A stretch of DNA of 64,000 nucleotides from Yimella lutea. Lineage in GTDB: Bacteria; Actinomycetota; Actinomycetes; Actinomycetales; Dermatophilaceae. The translations under genes were made by a program, and so were the position numbers. The DNA is taken from the NCBI RefSeq assembly GCF_006715095.1, contig NZ_VFMO01000001.1, forward strand, positions 434,001 to 498,000. Direction: 5' to 3'. Every line of letters begins with the position of its first letter. Position 1 is the first letter of the stretch. The notes below the pieces were generated by a model that was not told the origin of the DNA, ran no database searches, and worked only from the letters and a program-made list of their open reading frames with translations. Positions 1 through 6,352 of this stretch are shown here, piece by piece.

Positions 1-355
1 ACGCGTCCTTCATCGCCGGCTTGTCGCGGCACAGGTAGGTGGTGTGGACGCTGGTGCCCGGGATGCCGTGACGTTCCCGGACGACCGCGGCCGGCAGCGT
101 GTGGGACTCGATCGTCGCCTCGAGCGCGTCGACCCAGGCCAGGCTCTGGAAATGTGAGACCCCGGCGGACAACTGGTCGACGTCGGTGACCGAACCGACC
201 TGGTAGTAGTGGTCGATCCAGCCCTGCAGCTCTTCGTCGAGCCACTCCCAGGGCGTCTCGCCGACGGCGAAGACGGTCGCTCCGACAGCCTTGAGGGCGC
301 GCGGGAACTCGCGCTGGTTGCGCGGGAAATTGGGTTCGACGAAGACGACGTTCAC
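1..355 (-). CDS. ATP-grasp domain protein, N-terminal part (runs off the left edge)
   Basis: The reverse strand is open from a GTG at 355 to the window edge, giving 118 residues of an incomplete protein. It begins VNVVFVEPNFPRNQREFPRA, a Rossmann-like pre-ATP-grasp start that I associate with ATP-grasp carboxylate-amine ligases or carbamoyl-phosphate-synthase-like proteins. The catalytic ATP-grasp core would lie outside the window, so the substrate cannot be named. No strong ribosome binding site precedes the GTG, so the start is provisional. The family call is recalled similarity, not a search result. Confidence 0.6.
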   Translation of the reverse strand, partial: MNVVFVEPNFPRNQREFPRALKAVGATVFAVGETPWEWLDEELQGWIDHYYQVGSVTDVDQLSAGVSHFQSLAWVDALEATIESHTLPAAVVRERHGIPGTSVHTTYLCRDKPAMKDA

Positions 356-405
356 GCGTCCGAGCCTAGCCAGCTACCGTGCGGTCGGGCCGGTGCGGGC
401 ACGAC

Positions 406-432
406 GAAGCCCCCGGGCGAACCGGGGGCTTC
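406..432 (-). terminator. GC-rich hairpin between the ATP-grasp gene and the Ala-rich protein gene
   Basis: An 11-bp perfect stem (406-416 with 422-432) closes a 5-base loop. It lies about 45 bases beyond the stop of the leftward gene ending at 476, so it most likely terminates that gene. There is no long T tract, which is common in high-GC actinobacteria. Confidence 0.7.
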
Positions 433-475
433 GATCGGTGGGCCCGGTGCCGGCTCAATACCGACAGTGCCTACG

Positions 476-1288
476 TCAGTGACGGGAGATGCCGTCGGTC
501 TCGGACGAGACCGGGTTCACCTTGTCGGTGTCGGCAGCAGCGGCCTGGGTGGCGCGCACCGTGGCCTGCGCCTGGCGACGCTCCTGCTTCTTCTTGTTGT
601 TGTCGTAGATCAGGAATCCGCCGGCGGCCACGCCCGCGAGACCCAGCACGATCAGGACGGTGCCCTTCTTCTTGCGCTTCTTCGCAGCGGCCGGGACGAC
701 CTTGTCGACGACGTCCTGCGCCTGCGGCGGGAGGGCGAGGTAGGCCTGGGTGGCCTGGTCGCCTGCGCGGTGGCCGGCCTGCTGCGCGGTGGCGGCAGCG
801 GTCGCGATCGCGGTCTGGATGCGCGGCATCCACTCGTCCGAGAACAGCGAGTGCGCCTGATCACGGGTCAGCCCCGCGAACTCCTGGAGCTTCTCGCCCT
901 TGTTGTCGGCGTGAGCTGCGTCCAGCGCAGCAGCCTTGGCGGCCTCGAACTTGGGCGCAGCAGCCTTCTTGGCGTCCTTGATCTTCGGCGCCGCAGCCTT
1001 GCGCGCGTCCTTGTAGGTGGACGCGGCCGTGGCGGCAGCGGTCGCAGCGAGCGGCGCTGCGGCTTCCTTGGCGCTGTGCAGTTTGGGCGCAGCGGCGTCG
1101 CGGGCGGCCTCGACGCGCGGGGCGACAGCCTCCCTCGCGGCTTCGACCTTCGGTGAGTTCGCGGCGGCCTCGTTGGCCTTGTCGAGCGCAGCGGTCAGGG
1201 CAAGGGACGCGGCGGACTTGAAGTCACGGACGCCGTCCTTGGCCTTGTCGGCCGCCTTGTCGGCGGGCGAGGGGTTGATCCTCAACAC
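476..1288 (-). CDS. Alanine/lysine-rich amphipathic protein with one C-terminal membrane segment
   Basis: The chosen start is a GTG at 1288 because an AAAGGAG sequence sits six bases upstream; an in-frame ATG at 1306 would place that Shine-Dalgarno inside the gene. The 270-residue product is dominated by Ala, Lys and Glu in short heptad-like repeats (for example VEAAREAVAPRVEAARDAAA), predicting long amphipathic helices over roughly residues 10-130. A Lys/Arg cluster precedes one transmembrane segment (GTVLIVLGLAGVAAGGFLIY), followed by a charged tail. The composition resembles apolipoprotein-like or histone H1-like actinobacterial proteins, but I cannot assign a function. Much longer upstream reading is open only because of GC bias. 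Confidence 0.65.
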   Translation of the reverse strand: MLRINPSPADKAADKAKDGVRDFKSAASLALTAALDKANEAAANSPKVEAAREAVAPRVEAARDAAAPKLHSAKEAAAPLAATAAATAASTYKDARKAAAPKIKDAKKAAAPKFEAAKAAALDAAHADNKGEKLQEFAGLTRDQAHSLFSDEWMPRIQTAIATAAATAQQAGHRAGDQATQAYLALPPQAQDVVDKVVPAAAKKRKKKGTVLIVLGLAGVAAGGFLIYDNNKKKQERRQAQATVRATQAAAADTDKVNPVSSETDGISRH

Positions 1289-1302
1289 GTGTGTCTCCTT
1301 TT

Positions 1303-1349
1303 CCATGAGGGTCGGGCCCTCGGTCTTCCCATGAGGGTCGGGCCCTCGG
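1303..1349. repeat. Two 21-bp direct repeats, each with an internal inverted repeat
   Basis: CCATGAGGGTCGGGCCCTCG plus one G occurs at 1303-1323 and again at 1329-1349, a 26-base period. Each copy holds GAGGG and CCCTC around a short centre. The pair lies just upstream of the leftward Ala-rich gene and downstream of its likely promoter, so it could be a 5'-UTR structure or a duplicated operator. Confidence 0.75.
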
Positions 1350-1516
1350 ACTGTTTTCCACCCTAACGAGCCGAGCGGGCCGATAGGTCGGCGCCGGTTG
1401 ACGAAGTACGTCACATCGGCGGCTGTCTCGTCGGCGGAACCGCCGCGGTGCGCCCGGCGTTCGACAGAGAACGGGTGTTCGGCCCACCCACCCCCGGCAG
1501 GCCGAAGGTGAGTGAC

Positions 1517-2707
1517 ATGACCGCAGGAACCCTGGACGTCTTCCTGGTGATCATGCTGTCCTGCTACGCCTTCGTCGGCTGGCAACGCGGCGGCATCACC
1601 GGCATTCTCGGGCTCGTCGGCCTCATCCTCGGCGGGATGATCGGCTTCCTGCTGGCTCCGCATATCGTCTCTCTGGCGACGCTCACCCCCACGCACCAGG
1701 CGCTCACCAGCGCCTTCATCATCATCGTCGCGGCGCTCGTCGGCCAGGTCTCGGTGGCGACGGTCGGCGAACGACTGCGCTCGCGGCAGCGCGTCCGTGC
1801 AGTGCGCGTCGCTGATTCGATCGCGGGTGCGGTGGTCGCCGTCGTCTCGGTGGCGGTCGGCGTCTGGTTGGTCACCGGCGCTGCCCGCACTCTGGTCCCC
1901 GAGCGTGCCTCGAACGCCATCGCCGATTCACAGGTGTTCTCCGGTCTGGACGCAGCGATGCCCTCCGGCGCCGATCGGTGGTCGGCTTCCCTGCGCAACG
2001 AACTCGACCGCTCCGGGTTCCCCAGAGTGTTCGAGCAAGCCGTCGAACCCGACGTCCCGGACGCCCCGGCAGACCCCGGTGTCGCCCGCAGCGACGCAGT
2101 CGAGCGCGCGTCCCGGTCGATCGTGAAGATCGCCACGGCGCCCACCGAATGCGGCGGGCAGTACGGCGGGTCAGGGTGGGTCCAAGCACCCGGACGCGTG
2201 GTCACGAACGCACACGTCGTGGCCGGCTCCGGGCCGGTCAGCGTCCAGGTGCGCGGCGAAGGCGAGCGGTTGCGGGCGACCGTCGTGATGTTCGACCCGC
2301 GGGCCGACCTGGCGGTGCTGGACGTGCCCGATCTGAAGGCGCCGGCCCTGCCGATGACGTCCACGCCGCTACGCCCGAACACCGACGCGGTCATCGCCGG
2401 CTATCCCGGCGGCGGCCCTTACCGGATGATCTCGGCGAAGGTGAGCACGCCGCTGCAGGCCCGCGGCCACGACATCTACGGTCAGCCCGGCGTCGACCGG
2501 TCGGTGTACGCCGTCAACGCGCCCGTGCGTCCGGGCAACAGCGGCGGTCCGATGCTCACCGCCGACGGACGCGTGGCCGGCACCGTGTTCGCTCGTTCGA
2601 AGAACGCCGGCGACACCGGGTACGTCCTCACCAACCAGATGCTCACCTCGCGCCTGGGGTCGGTGGGTTCGTCCTCCGTTCCCACCGGCGCATGCGCGAT
2701 CCGATGA
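1517..2707 (+). CDS. marP: MarP-type membrane serine protease (CvpA-like domain plus trypsin-like domain)
   Basis: The ATG at 1517 gives 396 residues, essentially the length of mycobacterial MarP (Rv3671c), and has a GAAGGTGAG ribosome-site-like sequence upstream. The first ~140 residues form about four hydrophobic helices of the CvpA/colicin V type. The periplasmic part is a chymotrypsin-fold protease with the full triad: His in TNAHVVAG, Asp in DPRADLAVLDV and Ser in RPGNSGGPML. Two Cys, near TECGG and at the C-terminal GACAIR, could form a disulfide. Known family role: surviving acid and oxidative stress by processing periplasmic substrates. The substrate here is unknown. It is followed after 82 bases by the cyclophilin gene on the same strand. 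Confidence 0.88.
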   Translation: MTAGTLDVFLVIMLSCYAFVGWQRGGITGILGLVGLILGGMIGFLLAPHIVSLATLTPTHQALTSAFIIIVAALVGQVSVATVGERLRSRQRVRAVRVADSIAGAVVAVVSVAVGVWLVTGAARTLVPERASNAIADSQVFSGLDAAMPSGADRWSASLRNELDRSGFPRVFEQAVEPDVPDAPADPGVARSDAVERASRSIVKIATAPTECGGQYGGSGWVQAPGRVVTNAHVVAGSGPVSVQVRGEGERLRATVVMFDPRADLAVLDVPDLKAPALPMTSTPLRPNTDAVIAGYPGGGPYRMISAKVSTPLQARGHDIYGQPGVDRSVYAVNAPVRPGNSGGPMLTADGRVAGTVFARSKNAGDTGYVLTNQMLTSRLGSVGSSSVPTGACAIR

Positions 2708-2789
2708 GTGCGCGGCGGCGAGCGGGGGCACCGAAGATCACCCGCGTGCGACCGAACACGACGGTCGCTCAGAACCTAGACTCGACCGC

Positions 2790-3305
2790 ATGAATGCAAC
2801 GCTGCACACCAACCACGGCGACATCAACGTCACGCTCTTCGAGAACGACGCGCCGAACACGGTCAAGAACTTCGTCGGCCTCGCCCAGGGCTCGCTCGAC
2901 TACAACGACGACGCGGGTCGCAAGAACCCTGAGCCGTTCTACGACGGACTCACCTTCCACCGCGTCATCCCCGGCTTCATGATCCAGGGCGGCTGCCCGC
3001 TGGGCTCCGGCGTCGGTGGCCCCGGTTACACCTTCGACGACGAGATCTCGCCCGACCGCGACTTCAACTCGCCCTACATCCTCGCGATGGCCAACGCGGG
3101 CAAGCGCGGCGGCAAGGGCACCAACGGGTCGCAGTTCTTCATCACCGTCGCCCCCACCACCTGGCTGCAGGGCAAGCACACGATCTTCGGTGAGGTCGCC
3201 GACCAGGAAGGTCGCGACGTCGTCGACAAGATCGCCGCCGTCCGCACCGGCGCCCAGGACCGTCCGGTCGAGGACGTCGTCATCGAGAAGGTCACCGTCA
3301 ACTGA
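2790..3305 (+). CDS. ppiA: Cyclophilin-type peptidyl-prolyl cis-trans isomerase
   Basis: This is a 171-residue single-domain cyclophilin, the usual size for bacterial cytoplasmic PpiA. Family landmarks are clear: FHRVIPGFMIQGG carries the catalytic Arg and the Phe/Met of the active site, MANAGKRGGKGTNGSQFFIT carries the Gln-Phe-Phe strand, and LQGKHTIFGEV carries the conserved Trp-region equivalent and Phe. No signal peptide or lipobox is visible, so it acts in the cytoplasm on Xaa-Pro bonds during folding. It lies close to the origin region next to the rhomboid gene (8-base gap), an arrangement seen in many actinobacteria. Confidence 0.95.
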   Translation: MNATLHTNHGDINVTLFENDAPNTVKNFVGLAQGSLDYNDDAGRKNPEPFYDGLTFHRVIPGFMIQGGCPLGSGVGGPGYTFDDEISPDRDFNSPYILAMANAGKRGGKGTNGSQFFITVAPTTWLQGKHTIFGEVADQEGRDVVDKIAAVRTGAQDRPVEDVVIEKVTVN

Positions 3306-3313
3306 CGGGCCGC

Positions 3314-4162
3314 ATGACACAACAAGGCACCACACAGCCCACCTGCCCCCGTCATCCGGGGCAGGTGGCTTACGTGCGCTGCCAGCGCTGCGAACGTCCG
3401 ACCTGCGCCGAGTGCCAACGCCCGGCGCAGGTCGGCGTCCAGTGCGTCGACTGCGTCAAGCAGGTCGCGAAGGCGAACCCGCGCGCGGTCAGCCGTCCCA
3501 CCGACGGCAAGCCCATCGTCAGTTACGCGCTGATCGGCCTCTGCTCGCTGATCTGGCTCGGACAGTTGGTGTCCGAGCGGGTCACCGACGAGATGTTCTT
3601 CGCGCCGGTGCTCGGTGCGTCCGAACCGTGGCGCTTCATCACCGCAGCGTTCGTGCACGCCTCGCCGTCGCCGATGCACCTGCTGTTCAACATGTACGCG
3701 CTCTGGCTCACCGGGCAGTACCTCGAACCCATCCTGGGACGCGCCCGCTTCCTGGCGCTGTTCCTGATCTCAGCGTTCGGCGGGTCGGTCGGCTTCGAGG
3801 TGCTCGCCGCCCTCGACGTCCCGCGTGCGGACGCGTGGTTCCAGGGCACCGTCGGTGCGTCCGGTGGGGTGTTCGGACTCTTCCTCGGCGTCGTCGTGCT
3901 CAATCTCCGGCTCAAGCGCGACATCACGCCGATGCTGATCGTCCTCGGCCTCAACGCCGTGTTGTCGTTCCTGGTCTCCGGCATCGCCTGGCAGGCCCAC
4001 CTGGGCGGCGCGATCACCGGCGCCGCCTGCGCCGCCGTGCTGAACCTGCGCGACCGCAAGCTGCACTGGCCCGGCCTCGCCGCGATCGTCGTGGCGCTTG
4101 CCGCCCTCGCCTGGATGGCCACCAAGTGGGTCCCGGCCGCCTGGGTCAACCCCATCGTCTGA
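3314..4162 (+). CDS. Rhomboid family intramembrane serine protease with N-terminal zinc finger
   Basis: The product has 282 residues. Residues ~11-50 form a B-box-like zinc finger: CPRHPG, CQRCERPTCAEC and CVDC supply Cys/His ligands. Then come about six transmembrane helices of a rhomboid. The catalytic Ser lies in GTVGASGGVFG and the catalytic His in WQAHLGGAITG; the L1-loop/TM2 region has HLLFNMYALW. Known activity: cleavage of membrane-anchored substrates within the bilayer. Start ATG 3314 lies 8 bases after the cyclophilin stop, suggesting co-transcription. The fused zinc finger is common in actinobacterial rhomboids and may mediate protein contacts; the substrate is unknown. Confidence 0.92.
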   Translation: MTQQGTTQPTCPRHPGQVAYVRCQRCERPTCAECQRPAQVGVQCVDCVKQVAKANPRAVSRPTDGKPIVSYALIGLCSLIWLGQLVSERVTDEMFFAPVLGASEPWRFITAAFVHASPSPMHLLFNMYALWLTGQYLEPILGRARFLALFLISAFGGSVGFEVLAALDVPRADAWFQGTVGASGGVFGLFLGVVVLNLRLKRDITPMLIVLGLNAVLSFLVSGIAWQAHLGGAITGAACAAVLNLRDRKLHWPGLAAIVVALAALAWMATKWVPAAWVNPIV

Positions 4163-4171
4163 CCACCATCT

Positions 4172-4243
4172 CGCGAACCTACTGATCAGCGCCGAACCTA
4201 CTGCGCACGCCCAGTGGGCTCGGCGAGAAGGATTAGGTTCGCG
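4172..4243. terminator. Convergent intergenic inverted repeat
   Basis: CGCGAACCTA at 4172-4181 is exactly complementary to TAGGTTCGCG at 4234-4243, and a second GCCGAACCTACTGCG copy lies between them. It sits between the convergent ends of the rhomboid gene (4162) and the DUF881 gene (4258), so a bidirectional terminator is the simplest reading, although the loop is long (52 bases). Confidence 0.45.
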
Positions 4244-4257
4244 GGCTCGGAAGCCGG

Positions 4258-4983
4258 CTACTTCTTGGTGGTCTTCGCGTAGCGCAACTCGGTGGTGCCC
4301 TCGAAGGGCGGAAACGTCGTGTTCGAGCCGTTCTTCACCTCGTACTTCACCCCGACGCGGTCGACGAAGTCGCGGTAGTTCGCGACGTCCGGGTCGTCCT
4401 TGAGCGCCTTGCGCAGCTGCGCCTGGTCGCCCATCGCGGTGATCTTGAACGGCGGTGAGTAGACGCGTCCCTGCAGGATCAAGGTGTTGCCGACGCAGCG
4501 GACGGCCGAGGTGCTGATCACCCGCTGGTCCATCAGCATCATCGCCTTCGCGCCGCCACGCCACAGCGCGTTGACGACCGCCTGGACGTCCTGCTGGTGC
4601 ACGACCATCCAGTTCAGGTTGGCGCCCTCGGGCAAGGTGGCCGGGTCACGCTTGGAGTCGTCGAGCGTGACGGTGACGGTGTCGCCGGTGATCGCGGTGA
4701 ATCCGGCTCGCGGAGCCAGGGAGTCGGCCTGCTTGGCCAGGTTGGATGCCGTCGCGCCTGCGCCCGAGCGCTTGCTCAGCGCATCGACCTCACCCTGCAA
4801 CCGTTTTGCGGTGGCGGCCTGCCCGGCGACCCGCTGGTTCGCCGCGAGCACCACCTGGCTGAGGTCGCGCTGACCAGGCCGCAGATCACTTCCCTCGCTG
4901 GTCGATGCGCTCACTCCGAACAGCAACCCCGCGCTCAGGGTTACTGCGGTGACCACGAGCGTCCAGGGCGAGCGGCGAGTCAT
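4258..4983 (-). CDS. DUF881 family secreted or membrane-anchored protein
   Basis: The 241-residue protein starts at the ATG at 4983. It has one N-terminal membrane segment (residues ~7-25) that could be an uncleaved signal anchor, then a coiled-coil stretch (~40-80) and the DUF881 domain, including LNWMVVHQQDVQAVVNALW and GGAKAMMLMDQRVISTSAVRC. This matches the DUF881 gene that neighbours crgA in actinobacteria (compare mycobacterial Rv0012). Its role is not established; the neighbourhood suggests the cell envelope or division. It diverges from crgA with 66 bases between starts. The C-terminal half is similar in organisation to bacterial DUF881 folds described as dimeric, but no catalytic residues are known. 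Confidence 0.88.
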   Translation of the reverse strand: MTRRSPWTLVVTAVTLSAGLLFGVSASTSEGSDLRPGQRDLSQVVLAANQRVAGQAATAKRLQGEVDALSKRSGAGATASNLAKQADSLAPRAGFTAITGDTVTVTLDDSKRDPATLPEGANLNWMVVHQQDVQAVVNALWRGGAKAMMLMDQRVISTSAVRCVGNTLILQGRVYSPPFKITAMGDQAQLRKALKDDPDVANYRDFVDRVGVKYEVKNGSNTTFPPFEGTTELRYAKTTKK

Positions 4984-5008
4984 CGATGAACCTTCGGGAC
5001 CGGGTGAC

Positions 5009-5025
5009 TTAGGCTTCTAGCCTAA
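5009..5025. promoter_or_regulatory. 17-bp palindrome in the divergent DUF881/crgA promoter
   Basis: TTAGGCT TCT AGCCTAA is a perfect 7-bp inverted repeat with a 3-base centre, in the 66-base gap between two divergent genes. Each arm contains a TANNNT -10-like hexamer (TAGGCT and TAGCCT), so it may be a pair of back-to-back promoters, an operator, or both. Confidence 0.5.
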
Positions 5026-5049
5026 CCGCCGCACCGACCGGGAGAAGAT

Positions 5050-5502
5050 GTGAGCAAGTCCAAGAAGCCGTCCGAGGAACCTGCGAAGGACTCCGTGACC
5101 GAAGAGGTCATCGAGCTCGACGTGGTCGAGGGTGCCGACCGCACCGACGAGGACGCGAAGGACGGCACGCTCGGCGTCGCCAACAAGACCAAGGCGGAGC
5201 GGGACGCGGAGAAGGCCGAGGCCCGACGGGAGTCCGAGCGGGAGGCGCTGCGCCGACGCACCACGCCGCAGCCGGTCAAGCTCGACGGCGGCAAGAACCC
5301 CAAGTGGTGGGTGCCGACGATGCTCAGCCTGATGGGTGCCGGTCTGCTGTGGCTGGTCGTGTACTACCTGTCGACCACCATGGAGCCGAACGCCAAGGGC
5401 GAGCGCCCCACGTACCCGATCCCCGCGCTGGAGAACTGGAACATGGCGGTCGGTTTCGTGTTGATCATGGCCGGTTTCATCATGACCACGAGATGGAAGT
5501 AG
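5050..5502 (+). CDS. crgA: Cell division protein CrgA
   Basis: The GTG at 5050 is chosen because GGGAGAAGAT lies directly upstream. The 150-residue product has an unusually long, highly charged cytoplasmic N-terminus (~75 residues, acidic then Arg/Glu-rich), followed by the CrgA core: NPKWWVPTMLSLMGAGLLWL as the first transmembrane helix, a periplasmic loop with PIPALENWN, and a second helix ending in MTTRWK. CrgA is a small two-helix membrane protein that coordinates FtsZ, FtsQ, FtsI and PBP recruitment at the septum in actinobacteria. Streptomyces and mycobacterial versions are about 84-93 residues, so the extension is the notable difference. Confidence 0.92.
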   Translation: MSKSKKPSEEPAKDSVTEEVIELDVVEGADRTDEDAKDGTLGVANKTKAERDAEKAEARRESEREALRRRTTPQPVKLDGGKNPKWWVPTMLSLMGAGLLWLVVYYLSTTMEPNAKGERPTYPIPALENWNMAVGFVLIMAGFIMTTRWK

Positions 5503-5527
5503 TTGCTTCCACGGACTGAGCCCCGCG

Positions 5528-5568
5528 CATCGATGCCTCCGGACGACTCCGGGGGCATCGATGTTTTG
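5528..5568 (+). terminator. Strong intrinsic terminator after crgA
   Basis: A 16-bp stem (5528-5543 with 5548-5563, one T-G wobble) with a CGAC tetraloop is followed by TGTTTTG. It starts 26 bases after the crgA stop and reads as a classical terminator on the plus strand. Confidence 0.88.
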
Positions 5569-5600
5569 TCGGACATGAGTTCGAAGTTACATCAATGTAG

Positions 5601-5674
5601 TTATCCCCAGCTGTGAGCAATGCTGTGGATAAATGGGCATGGTTATCCACACATGGTGCAAATGTTGTGGAAAG
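5601..5674. promoter_or_regulatory. Cluster of DnaA-box-like sequences between crgA and pabA
   Basis: Two perfect matches to the box TTATCCACA occur: TGTGGATAA at 5624-5632 (reverse orientation) and TTATCCACA at 5643-5651. A one-mismatch site TTATCCCCA is at 5601-5609, and a weaker reverse site TGTGGAAAG is at 5666-5674. The local sequence is more AT-rich than its surroundings. The true origin is expected at dnaA/dnaN, which is not in the window, so this may be an outlying titration or regulatory cluster. Confidence 0.65.
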
Positions 5675-5706
5675 TGTCGTCTGTGACGACAGTGGCGCGC
5701 GGCGGC

Positions 5707-6327
5707 TCAGTGGACGAGCGGGGCCAGCCCGGTCGAACGCTCGACAGCGTCCGACATGCCGCACTCGGCGAGCCAGTTGGCCAGCATCCGGTGACCACCC
5801 TCGGTGAGCACGGACTCGGGGTGGAACTGCACCCCGTGCAGCGGCAGATCGCGGTGCTTGACCGCCATCACAATCCAGTTCTCGGTGCGGCCGGTGACGA
5901 GGAGTTCGTCCGGCACGGTGTCGGACTCGATCGCTAGCGAGTGGTAGCGCGTCGCGGTGAACGGCGAGGGCAGACCCGCCAGCACACCGGTGCCGTCGTG
6001 GACGATGCGTGAGGTTTTGCCGTGCAGCAGTTCAGGGGCGCGGCTGACCACGCCGCCGTAGACCACACCCAGCGCCTGGTGACCCAGGCACACTCCGAAC
6101 ATCGGCTGGGCCCGGTCGGCGCAGGCACGGATCATGTCCATCGACACCCCGGCGGCCTCCGGCGTCCCCGGTCCGGGCGAGACCAGCACCCCGTCGAACT
6201 CCGCCGCCTGATCGGTGGTCACGGCGTCGTTGCGGCGCACATCGCACTGCGCACCCAACTGTTCGAGGTACCCGACGATCGTGAAGACGAAGCTGTCGTA
6301 GTTGTCGACGACGAGGATGCGGGTCAT
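5707..6327 (-). CDS. pabA: Glutamine amidotransferase of aminodeoxychorismate/anthranilate synthase (component II)
   Basis: This 206-residue class I glutamine amidotransferase begins MTRILVVDNYDSFVFTIVGY, the typical PabA/TrpG start. The oxyanion region is SPGPGTP, the nucleophile is Cys in GVCLGHQALG, and the His-Glu of the triad is in GVQFHPESV. It supplies ammonia from glutamine to a chorismate-converting partner, for folate (PabA) or tryptophan (TrpG) synthesis. No component I gene is in the window. In actinobacteria this gene regularly follows pknB on the same strand, as here (25-base gap), and the genomic copy is annotated either way, so the symbol is a best guess. Confidence 0.9.
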   Translation of the reverse strand: MTRILVVDNYDSFVFTIVGYLEQLGAQCDVRRNDAVTTDQAAEFDGVLVSPGPGTPEAAGVSMDMIRACADRAQPMFGVCLGHQALGVVYGGVVSRAPELLHGKTSRIVHDGTGVLAGLPSPFTATRYHSLAIESDTVPDELLVTGRTENWIVMAVKHRDLPLHGVQFHPESVLTEGGHRMLANWLAECGMSDAVERSTGLAPLVH

Positions 6328-6352
6328 GCCCCGAATTCTAGATCGGAAGCGG

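Noticed and set aside
5580..5700. Chromosomal replication origin oriC
   Set aside because: DnaA boxes are few and there is no dnaA, dnaN or long AT-rich unwinding region. Reported only as a box cluster.
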